From Eubacterium sp. UBA4343 (lineage in GTDB: Bacteria > Bacillota > Clostridia > Lachnospirales > Lachnospiraceae), in the NCBI GenBank assembly GCA_002394235.1, contig DGTF01000043.1, forward strand, positions 42,897 to 54,092: 11,196 nt of DNA. Direction: 5' to 3'. The notes under the pieces were generated by a model. It was not told where the DNA came from. It saw nothing but the letters and a program-made list of their open reading frames with translations, and made no database searches. Positions 1-5,561 of this stretch are shown piece after piece; the first letter of the stretch is position 1, and each line of letters begins with the position of its first letter. The translations under genes were made by a program, and so were the position numbers.

Positions 1-50
1 GCACACGAATACTTCGCATTCGGCTACGGCTCACTGTTCGCGTAAAAAAA
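1..50 (-). repeat. Copy 1 of a 50-nt dispersed repeat, behind the T-box terminator
   Basis: This stretch matches 517-566 at 49 of 50 positions; the only difference is A at 26 versus G at 542. On the minus strand both copies begin in the T run of a terminator and continue into a small hairpin with arms CGAATGC and GTATTCG around a GAA loop (6-22 here). That hairpin needs one G-U pair, so it is an RNA-level structure of the minus strand. The copy is cut by the window edge, so its full length is unknown. It may be a REP/MITE-like element. It is not a recognised insertion sequence end. Confidence 0.75.
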
Positions 51-76
51 GCCCCATCCCTGTCTAGGGACGAGGC
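44..76 (-). terminator. T-box intrinsic terminator
   Basis: On the minus strand GCCTCGTCCCT pairs with AGGGATGGGGC (11 pairs, two of them G-U) around an AGAC loop, followed directly by seven T. It overlaps the 3' part of the T-box antiterminator region, as expected for transcriptional control. When uncharged tRNA binds, the antiterminator should form instead and allow read-through to the left. Confidence 0.9.
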
Positions 77-349
77 AAAACTCTCGCGGTACCACCCTGA
101 TTCCCGATTCTCCCGCATGATTTTCCCTGCTGCCGCAGGCTGTTCTCCACACAGAAAAAACGGACACTCATAGCTGCTGTAACGTGCAGACACGTCTGAT
201 CCTACCGGCCGGAAAAACTCCGACGTTCAGAAAAGAAGCTCCGACGCGAAACTCTGAATATACCGGAGCCCGGAAGAACTTTCAGCCAGCGATCCTTCCT
301 CTCTGTGGGTCAATATACCCATACATACGTCTTCAACGCTTTTCACTGC
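44..349 (-). ncRNA. T-box leader (tRNA-responsive riboswitch)
   Basis: The minus strand carries the T-box signature AGGGTGGTACCGCGA (forward 84-98), which pairs with the acceptor end of uncharged tRNA and defines the antiterminator. It is followed by a terminator hairpin. Further upstream on the minus strand are the expected Stem I landmarks: a lower helix GACG/CGTC with a GTTGAA bulge resembling the GA (K-turn) motif, an AGAGAG segment, and a GGAAGG...CTTCC distal arm with a GGCTGAAAG loop. The specifier codon should lie about forward 245-260. UUC (Phe) or UCA (Ser) fit that loop, but I could not resolve it. The controlled gene lies beyond the left edge; in this family it is usually an aminoacyl-tRNA synthetase or an amino acid biosynthesis or transport gene. 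Confidence 0.92.
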
Positions 350-354
350 CTGTT

Positions 355-383
355 ATTCTAGCTTCTTCCCCTAACAGTGTCAA
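355..383 (-). promoter_or_regulatory. Sigma-A promoter of the T-box transcript
   Basis: On the minus strand a perfect -35 TTGACA (378-383) and a -10 TAGAAT (355-360) are separated by exactly 17 bp. Transcription would start near 348, just before Stem I of the T-box leader. Confidence 0.88.
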
Positions 384-516
384 GAAAAACGGCATAAAAT
401 GTATGTGGTGGATTTATTTTCTCTTTCAGCTCTCGCAAAAAAGGGGGAGCATACGATCGCCCGGTCATGCCAACGGAAGCGCCGAACTTGCAGATCTCGC
501 TATCGCGACGCTCGCC

Positions 517-566
517 GCACACGAATACTTCGCATTCGGCTGCGGCTCACTGTTCGCGTAAAAAAA
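517..566 (-). repeat. Copy 2 of the 50-nt dispersed repeat, behind the 6S-type terminator
   Basis: This is identical to 1-50 except at 542. On the minus strand it starts inside the T run of the 560-591 terminator, just as copy 1 starts in the T run of the T-box terminator. The related sequence probably continues to about 430 (GC-rich, ending near a run of Cs and Ts), but only the 50 nt can be compared because copy 1 is cut off. Open frames through it have no ribosome binding site and are not credible genes. Confidence 0.78.
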
Positions 567-591
567 GGGAGGAGAGCATACACTCTCCTCC
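560..591 (-). terminator. Intrinsic terminator after the probable 6S RNA
   Basis: On the minus strand a perfect 9-bp stem, GGAGGAGAG with CTCTCCTCC, has a 6-nt loop and is followed by a C and seven T. It ends the transcript that contains the probable 6S RNA. Confidence 0.9.
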
Positions 592-593
592 GA

Positions 594-790
594 CCCGAAA
601 TGCCGTTCCTGCCATTTGACTCCTAGAAATAAATTCCAGGTGGGCAACCGCAAACGTACTTTTGCCTTCCTCTGCAAACGGAGGCCTGACAGCCGTACCT
701 TGATATAGGAATCCCGTTTTAAAGTAAATGTAGGTTCATAATAGACAGGGGATCGAACACCCCAGGAAAATTCATTTCAACATTTCGTGT
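594..790 (-). ncRNA. ssrS: Probable 6S RNA
   Basis: 6S RNA mimics an open promoter and sequesters sigma-A RNA polymerase in stationary phase. No credible protein frame is here, yet the minus-strand sequence folds as a long closed rod. A segment at 765-777 (AAATGAATTTTCC) pairs with GGAATTTATTT at 627-637, and CGAAATG at 781-787 pairs with CATTTCG at 596-602, giving a transcript of about 195 nt. The 5' part reads CCTGGGGTGTTCGATCCCC and the 3' part TTTGCGGTTGCCCACCTGG. These resemble the 5' (GAUGUUCG...GUCCCCUG) and 3' (UGCGGCGGCAUCUCGG) conserved blocks of 6S RNA. A possible extended -10 (TGGTAGAAT, 816-824) lies upstream and an intrinsic terminator follows. The identification rests on remembered motifs, so another structured RNA is possible; ends are approximate. 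Confidence 0.62.
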
Positions 791-815
791 TATTCATTAA
801 ACTGAAATGCGATCC

Positions 816-824
816 ATTCTACCA
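816..824 (-). promoter_or_regulatory. Possible extended -10 promoter for the 6S-type RNA
   Basis: The minus strand reads TGGTAGAAT, an extended -10 element, about 26 nt before the first base of the proposed closing helix. No good -35 box precedes it. A second -10-like TTTAAT at about 797-802 would start transcription nearer the helix, but it also lacks a -35. The start is therefore undecided. Confidence 0.4.
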
Positions 825-887
825 CACTCTGTACAGGCTTCAGATTGCTCCGTGCTCTGCGTTCTCGCAATCCTGCAGATAAACGTT

Positions 888-969
888 ATATCTGCTGACC
901 ACTTCGTTTGACATATCTGCTAACCACTTCATATGACCAGTGGTGAATTTGCTGATCGCTTCATCTAAT
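888..969. repeat. Two 25-nt imperfect tandem repeats plus a degenerate third
   Basis: Units 888-912 and 913-937 match at 22 of 25 positions, sharing ATATCTGCT, ACCACTTC and TGAC. A shorter relative occurs at 947-969 (ATTTGCTGATCGCTTCATCT), after a 9-nt spacer. ACCACT (923-928) can pair with AGTGGT (939-944). The run lies between a strong minus-strand promoter (973-1001) and the 6S-type RNA, so it would be in the 5' part of that transcript. It could be a remnant of a mobile element end with repeated transposase sites, or a protein-binding array; neither is shown. Confidence 0.6.
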
Positions 970-972
970 TAG

Positions 973-1001
973 ATTATATATGATTGTTCTCTGTTTTTCA
1001 A
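973..1001 (-). promoter_or_regulatory. Near-consensus sigma-A promoter with no assigned gene
   Basis: On the minus strand -35 TTGAAA (996-1001) and a perfect -10 TATAAT (973-978) are spaced by 17 bp. The predicted start is near 966. No coding frame follows before the probable 6S RNA, so this either makes a longer precursor of that RNA or a separate small RNA. Confidence 0.75.
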
Positions 1002-1090
1002 TCGCAAAAAGCATCTTCTAACCAGGAGCAATCGCATAAATCATCTCTCCGGCGTATGCCTGATCCTTCGTTACGGAATACCGCCACCGC

Positions 1091-1402
1091 TCAGGACTGT
1101 TCCGGTTTTTTCAAATTTTTAAGGTTCTTATCGATGATCTGCTCATAATCGGCGACAGCCTGTTCTCCCTTCTCAATTCTCTCGAACAGATCCGAGTATT
1201 CAAAGGGCGGTGTATCCTTATTTTCTCTGTAATAAAGTGAGCCCAGCTCCGCATAGATATCCTTGAGTTTTGCCTTCTCCATCTCTAACTTTGCCTTGGT
1301 GGAAGCAGCGCTCCCCAGATCCTGCGCACCCTTCCCGATTCTGCTTCCGAGCTCTTTCGCGGAATTCTTCAATTCCCCGAATTTCTCATCGAATGCACTC
1401 AT
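1091..1402 (-). CDS. Small coiled-coil protein of unknown function, coupled to folD
   Basis: The 103-residue product is highly charged and Lys/Glu-rich. It has an N-terminal stretch with Gly/Ser/Ala (about 15-34), a long predicted helix with coiled-coil-like heptads (about 35-60, containing KAKLEMEKAKL), a conserved-looking YAELGSLYYRENKD segment (50-63), and a second helix at the C-terminus. It has no signal peptide, membrane segment or cysteine, so it is probably cytosolic. Small coiled-coil proteins of this style are common and uncharacterised in Clostridia; I do not recognise a named family. The ATG overlaps the folD stop in an ATGA motif, with AAAGGAG 9-10 nt upstream inside folD, so it is translationally coupled to folD. 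No T-rich terminator hairpin is evident just after its stop, so the unit may continue toward 1000. Confidence 0.82.
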   Translation of the reverse strand: MSAFDEKFGELKNSAKELGSRIGKGAQDLGSAASTKAKLEMEKAKLKDIYAELGSLYYRENKDTPPFEYSDLFERIEKGEQAVADYEQIIDKNLKNLKKPEQS

Positions 1403-2253
1403 TTCTCAAGACTCCTTTCAGCCGCCTCAACAACATGGCTTACAAGAACAGATGTCGTTACGCTTCCAACGCCTCCCGGCACCGGTGTGATCGCATCAAC
1501 AATCGGCTCCACCTTGTCGTAGGAAACATCTCCACAGAGCTTCCCCTCGTCATTCACGTTGATTCCCACATCAATTACAATCTGTCCCGGTCTCACAAAA
1601 GTGTCATCAACCACATCGCGGTGTCCCGCCGCGACCACAAGAACGTCCGCCTCTCTTGCCTCGGCTGCCATATCCTTCGTCTTGGTGTGACAGATAGTAA
1701 CTGTCGCGTTCTGCTTCAGCAGCATCATTGCAGCCGGCTTTCCGATAACCAGGCTTCTTCCGATGACGACAGCCTTCTTTCCCTTCAGATCCACCTGATA
1801 ATGTCTGAGAATCTCCATTACCGCCTGTGCTGTGCAGGGAGGAAAACCCTTTTTCTGACCGGTATAGACGCCAACCATGGATCCGTCTGTGATTCCATCG
1901 ATATCCTTCTCCGGATCGAGAGCCGCAATGACCGCCTTCTCATCCAACGTCTTCGGCAGCGGACGGAAAATCAAGACTCCATGAATCGAGCTGTCCTTAT
2001 TTACCTGATCGATGGCACCCATCAGCTCTTCCTGAGAAACGTTCTCGGGAAATACAAATTTTTTGTATTCAACACCGAGCTTTTCACATCGCTTGGTTGC
2101 GCCGCGCTCATATGACAGATCCGCGTCCTTTTCGCCTACACGAATGATTCCGAGGGTGGGAACGACGCCCTTTTCCTTCAGCGCATTGACCCGGTCAATG
2201 ATCTGCTGGTTCAGATCCGCATTTACTTCCTTGCCCAATAACTGTTTTGCCAT
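1399..2253 (-). CDS. folD: Methylene-THF dehydrogenase, FolD family, probably lacking cyclohydrolase activity
   Basis: FolD oxidoreductases interconvert 5,10-methenyl-THF and 5,10-methylene-THF; in the acetogenic direction this is a reduction. The 284-residue protein has the family layout: an N-terminal THF-binding domain with VGEKDADLSYERGATKR (about 39-55), the EKDIDG motif (115-120), a Rossmann domain with VIGRSLVIGKP, and the C-terminal signature ITPVPGGVGSVT. In bifunctional enzymes Tyr and Lys occur as YxxxK and a Gln precedes the PLP motif (E. coli Y50, K54, Q98). Here Tyr is kept (Y48) but the Lys position is Ala (A52) and the Gln position is Phe (F96), so cyclohydrolase activity is probably lost and left to neighbouring fchA. 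NAD versus NADP preference cannot be read safely. A TTG codon at 2260-2262 is in frame, but AAGAGGG (2264-2270) lies 10 nt from the ATG at 2253 and only 1 nt from the TTG, so ATG is chosen. Confidence 0.95.
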   Translation of the reverse strand: MAKQLLGKEVNADLNQQIIDRVNALKEKGVVPTLGIIRVGEKDADLSYERGATKRCEKLGVEYKKFVFPENVSQEELMGAIDQVNKDSSIHGVLIFRPLPKTLDEKAVIAALDPEKDIDGITDGSMVGVYTGQKKGFPPCTAQAVMEILRHYQVDLKGKKAVVIGRSLVIGKPAAMMLLKQNATVTICHTKTKDMAAEAREADVLVVAAGHRDVVDDTFVRPGQIVIDVGINVNDEGKLCGDVSYDKVEPIVDAITPVPGGVGSVTTSVLVSHVVEAAERSLEK

Positions 2254-2394
2254 TTCTGTCAATCCCTCTTTCTATATCTAAATAATATTGATTCGTATTT
2301 TCTCCCAAAGCTCGGCATTTCCACCCGTTTGAAAGGTCACTCTCGTCTCTTCTTCTCCACAAATTTGAGAGTTCTGTCAATACAGAGAACCCTG
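2254..2394 (-). other. fchA-folD intercistronic leader with hairpins
   Basis: This 141-nt gap holds the folD ribosome binding site and two or three plausible hairpins on the minus strand: TCTGT/ACAGA around ATTG, ACTCTC/GAGAGT around a 22-nt loop, and CAAACGG...CCG..TTTG. There is no T-rich terminator. The sequence lacks the conserved blocks I know for the ZTP and THF riboswitches. A mild leader or processing function is possible. Confidence 0.35.
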
Positions 2395-3075
2395 TCACGG
2401 ATTCAGCTTCTGAAATACTTCCTGATAGATCTGATCCGCCAGGGAGCAATAGATATCCAGCATCTCATCACAATCTCTGTTCAGCATCTCCGCGTACTCC
2501 CGGTCCTTCATGGATCCCGTGTTGATGTACACATTCAGACTCGCTCCCCGGAGAGCCGCGCTGCAGAGAGCCGCCGCAACTCCCGCATCACTTACCGCAA
2601 GAACCGATCCCTTCGTCTGGAAGACACGGATCATAGAGATCACGCGACAGATCTTGTGCATGATCTGCATCGGCGCGCTGCATGCGCCCTTCAGACATTC
2701 CTCAAGAACCTCTGCCTTATGTGCCTGTTCTTCCGGTGTCGCGTGAGGAAGTCCGTATGCGGCTGCCAGCGGAGCAAACGCCTTTGCATCCTCCTCCACG
2801 CACTCGAGCAGCTCCTGCTGAAGTTTCGTGACCTTTTCCATCAGATCCAGAATCTCCGCCTCAACATCCTTGTATTTCTTCTTGCCAACCGTGAGATTCC
2901 CCACCATGTTGCAGAGCGCCGCCCCAAGGGCGCCTACAAGAGCTGAAGCTCCGCCGCCGCCGGGTACAGGAGCCTTCGAGGAAAGCTTTTCCGTAAACTC
3001 TTCGCAGGAAAGATCTGTGAATCTGTAAGTCTGTCCCGCTGAATCCTTCTGATTCATTACTTTTTCATCACTCAC
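2395..3075 (-). CDS. fchA: Methenyl-THF cyclohydrolase (FTCD cyclodeaminase-like family)
   Basis: The product converts 10-formyl-THF to 5,10-methenyl-THF, the step between Fhs and FolD in the methyl branch. It is an all-helical member of the formiminotransferase-cyclodeaminase C-terminal family. Hallmarks are FTDLSCEEFTEKLSSK followed by the glycine-rich PVPGGGGASALVGALGAAL (about residues 37-55), and a C-terminal helical half with SDAGVAAALCSAALRGASLNVYIN. The frame extends to an ATG at 3111, but that ATG has no ribosome binding site. A strong AAGGAGG (3087-3093) lies inside that extension, 11 nt before an in-frame GTG (3073-3075), so I start at GTG, giving 226 residues. An ATG at 3057 is also possible. 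Related cyclodeaminases act on formimino-THF, but the fhs-fchA-folD context favours acetogenic one-carbon flow. Confidence 0.93.
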   Translation of the reverse strand: MSDEKVMNQKDSAGQTYRFTDLSCEEFTEKLSSKAPVPGGGGASALVGALGAALCNMVGNLTVGKKKYKDVEAEILDLMEKVTKLQQELLECVEEDAKAFAPLAAAYGLPHATPEEQAHKAEVLEECLKGACSAPMQIMHKICRVISMIRVFQTKGSVLAVSDAGVAAALCSAALRGASLNVYINTGSMKDREYAEMLNRDCDEMLDIYCSLADQIYQEVFQKLNP

Positions 3076-3484
3076 TGAATAGTCTGCCTCCTTTTCTGAT
3101 TCTGAAGCCATGGATCACGACGTGCGCAATCCTTTATTCATTCTCCGGAAACGCAGACAGATCACCGGACGGGAATCCGCAGCGCATATAAATCCGGACC
3201 TTCATTATAGATTTTATAGATTAATACAGCTCATGGCACAATGTATTGGACGTTTATCTTTTAGCTGACGAGATAAGGTACACTCCGCGGATTTCGTAAC
3301 ATTATCCCGACCTCTGATCCTCTTTGCCCCGGCTGCGGTTTTCCGCCCGCGCAGATACAGAATGTGCCCGCGGCAACTGCCGTTGAACAGCAAGAAAACC
3401 GCAGGCACACTAATTATTTCACCCTGTACAAGAATGTACTATCCTTATAGACTTAACCGGATCTGCCGGACACAGGAGGGCATC
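3076..3484 (-). promoter_or_regulatory. Long fhs-fchA leader with competing RNA pairings
   Basis: This 409-nt stretch has no credible gene. On the minus strand, 3399-3409 (TGTGCCTGCGG) can pair with 3363-3373 (CCGCGGGCACA), 11 pairs with one G-U, enclosing a nested GCTGT/ACGGC hairpin (3379-3391). Alternatively, 3394-3404 (CTGCGGTTTTC) pairs perfectly over 11 bp with 3333-3343 (GAAAACCGCAG). The two pairings share 3399-3404 and exclude each other. A third option is the small hairpin GCGG-AAAA-CCGC at 3335-3346. GTACA/TGTAC forms another hairpin near 3427-3440. No T run follows, so classical attenuation is not evident. Weak -10-like sequences (TATAAA, TATAAT) occur around 3200-3220 and may allow a separate fchA-folD start. 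Confidence 0.45.
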
Positions 3485-5176
3485 TCAGAACAGGCCTGTG
3501 ATCTTGCCGTTCTCGTCCACATCGATATCCATTGCCGCCGGATGCTTCGGAAGTCCCGGCATTGTGCTGATTTCACCGGTAAGCGCTACAATAAAGCCTG
3601 CTCCCGCCGAAATCTTCAGATTACGGACAGTTACGACGAAACCGCTCGGAGCGCCGAGTCTGGTCGGATCATCCGTGAGACTGTACTGTGTCTTCGCCAC
3701 ACAGATCGGAACATTGCTGTATCCTGCATCTTCCAGCTTCTTCAGCTGCTTTTTCGCATTCGCTGTGAATTCAACATGATCTCCGCCGTATACCTTCTGA
3801 ACAATGGCATTCAGCTTATCCTCGATTGAGGTTCCCTCAAGCTCATAGCTGTAGGTGAATGTGGAATTGTCCTGCTCGCAGAGACGCACTACCTCTTTTG
3901 CAAGATCAAGACCGCCTTCGCCGCCCTTTGCCCACACCTCGGACAGGCAGACATTTACACCGAGCTCCTTGCACTTCTCCTCAACAAGATCAAGCTCTGC
4001 CTTTGTATCGGTCGGGAACGCATTGATCGCAACAACGCAGGGAAGATGATATACGTTCTTGATATTGCTTACGTGCTTGAGCAGATTCGGAAGGCCCTTT
4101 TCCAAAGCTTCCAGATTCTCATTGTTCAGATCTGCCTTTGCGACACCGCCATTGTACTTCAGAGCGCGAACAGTAGCAACAATTACAACCGCGTTAGGCT
4201 TAAGACCTGCAAAACGGCACTTGATATCCAAGAACTTCTCCGCTCCTAGATCCGCGCCGAATCCGGCCTCTGTCACACAGTAATCACCGAGCTTCAGAGC
4301 TGTGCGTGTAGCGATAACGGAGTTGCAGCCGTGCGCGATATTGGCGAACGGGCCTCCATGAACCAGAACCGGCGTATGCTCCAGTGTCTGAACAAGGTTC
4401 GGCTTGATAGCATCCTTCAGAAGGGCAGTCATCGCTCCTGCAGCGCCAAGATCTCCGGCTGTAACCGGCCTCTCCTCTGAAGCCTTGCCGTAGGTGTAGC
4501 CGACGATAAGCTTTGACAGTCTCTGCTTCAGATCCATCAGATCCTTTGCAAGACAGAAGGTAGCCATAACCTCGGAAGCAACCGTGATATCAAATCCGTC
4601 AGAACGCGGAACACCGTCAAGTCTGGTTCCAAGACCATCGATTACGTTTCTGAGCTGACGATCGTTCATATCTACGCAGCGTCTCCAGATCACCTTTCTG
4701 GGATCAATATTGAACGGATTGCCCTGCTGAATGGAATTGTCTACCATTGCCGCAAGAAGGTTGTTCGCAGCTCCGATGGCATGCATGTCGCCGGTAAAAT
4801 GAAGATTAATGTCCTCCATCGGCACAACCTGAGCATAGCCGCCGCCTGCGGCTCCGCCCTTGACGCCGAATACAGGTCCCATCGAAGGCTCACGAATCGC
4901 ACCTACCGGATGCTTGCCTAATCTGGAAAGGGCATCAATCAAACCGATAGAAGTCGTTGTCTTACCCTCGCCTGCCGGAGTCGGATTGATTGCGGTGACA
5001 AGAACCAGCTTTCCGTCCGGCTTATCCAGTTTGTCCATTAATTTGTCGGAGATCTTCGCCTTATACTTTCCGTAGTACTCCAGATACTCCTCGTCGATAC
5101 CCGCTGCTTCAGCAACCTTCGAGATCGGATCCATTACGCATTCCTGAGCAATCTCAATGTCTGATTTGTAGCCCAT
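3485..5176 (-). CDS. fhs: Formate-tetrahydrofolate ligase (10-formyl-THF synthetase)
   Basis: This enzyme uses ATP to join formate to THF, giving 10-formyl-THF, the entry of CO2-derived formate into the methyl branch. The 563-residue protein matches the family length of about 555-560. Visible signatures are the P-loop-like [10 protein letters not shown] (66-75), [22 protein letters not shown] (96-117), [14 protein letters not shown] (126-139), and the C-terminal [18 protein letters not shown]. The start is the ATG at 5176 with AGGAGG 10 nt upstream (5187-5192); an in-frame ATG 33 nt further up overlaps that site and is rejected. fhs is preceded by its own promoter and a strong upstream terminator, so it heads a unit separate from acsV. 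fchA follows after a long leader. This gene is a widely used marker for acetogens, though it also occurs in non-acetogens. Confidence 0.98.
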   Translation of the reverse strand: MGYKSDIEIAQECVMDPISKVAEAAGIDEEYLEYYGKYKAKISDKLMDKLDKPDGKLVLVTAINPTPAGEGKTTTSIGLIDALSRLGKHPVGAIREPSMGPVFGVKGGAAGGGYAQVVPMEDINLHFTGDMHAIGAANNLLAAMVDNSIQQGNPFNIDPRKVIWRRCVDMNDRQLRNVIDGLGTRLDGVPRSDGFDITVASEVMATFCLAKDLMDLKQRLSKLIVGYTYGKASEERPVTAGDLGAAGAMTALLKDAIKPNLVQTLEHTPVLVHGGPFANIAHGCNSVIATRTALKLGDYCVTEAGFGADLGAEKFLDIKCRFAGLKPNAVVIVATVRALKYNGGVAKADLNNENLEALEKGLPNLLKHVSNIKNVYHLPCVVAINAFPTDTKAELDLVEEKCKELGVNVCLSEVWAKGGEGGLDLAKEVVRLCEQDNSTFTYSYELEGTSIEDKLNAIVQKVYGGDHVEFTANAKKQLKKLEDAGYSNVPICVAKTQYSLTDDPTRLGAPSGFVVTVRNLKISAGAGFIVALTGEISTMPGLPKHPAAMDIDVDENGKITGLF

Positions 5177-5231
5177 ACTAAAATATCCTCCTTTAAGACA
5201 GCATCTCATATACTATACTGTACCGGTAATT

Positions 5232-5240
5232 ATTGTAGCA
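5232..5240 (-). promoter_or_regulatory. Extended -10 promoter candidate for fhs
   Basis: The minus strand reads TGCTACAAT, an extended -10 element, about 56 nt before the fhs start and inside a very AT-rich stretch (5217-5340) typical of promoter DNA. No good -35 is seen at 17 bp. The terminator at 5400-5449 upstream makes a promoter here necessary unless read-through is substantial. Confidence 0.55.
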
Positions 5241-5399
5241 CAGTTTACAATAGTCATCTACTTCTTTTTTTAATATTATTCTGTTATTTCTAATTATATT
5301 TAATATAATTCAATCATGTATGCTTTTATATCTTTTATTTACTGTCATTTTCTCGTTCTGGCGCAAATAATTATCCTCAAAAATTGTGCAAACTCCTAC

Positions 5400-5449
5400 A
5401 AAAAACAGGAGATTGAATCATATCTTTTTGACTCAATCTCCTGTTTTTT
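5400..5449 (-). terminator. Strong bidirectional intrinsic terminator after acsV
   Basis: A perfect 17-bp inverted repeat (5400-5416 with 5433-5449) has CAGGAGATTGA as the body of the left arm, and six A/T pairs at its outer end supply a T run on either strand. On the minus strand it lies about 110 nt beyond the acsV stop and ends the acs transcript. There is no plus-strand gene to serve. The stretch 5450-5561 between it and acsV holds nothing else I recognise. Confidence 0.92.
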
Positions 5450-5561
5450 GTTCAGTCTAACCAATATTTGTGTGAAATAAATAACAATCAGGCCGTCCGT
5501 GATCTTTGCGGAATCTTTTTGAAATTATTTGTACAATTTGCTCAATTAAAGATCTCTGCCG

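Noticed and set aside
184..561. 125-codon plus-strand open frame
   Set aside because: It runs antisense through the T-box leader, its promoter and the 50-nt repeat, has no ribosome binding site, and its composition is explained by those elements.
888..969. CRISPR array
   Set aside because: The units are directly adjacent without spacers, imperfect, and only two to three in number.
2254..2394. ZTP or THF riboswitch upstream of folD
   Set aside because: The conserved blocks of these riboswitches were sought by eye and not found.
3214..3408. 64-codon minus-strand open frame in the fhs-fchA gap
   Set aside because: It has no ribosome binding site, overlaps the competing-hairpin region, and resembles no family.
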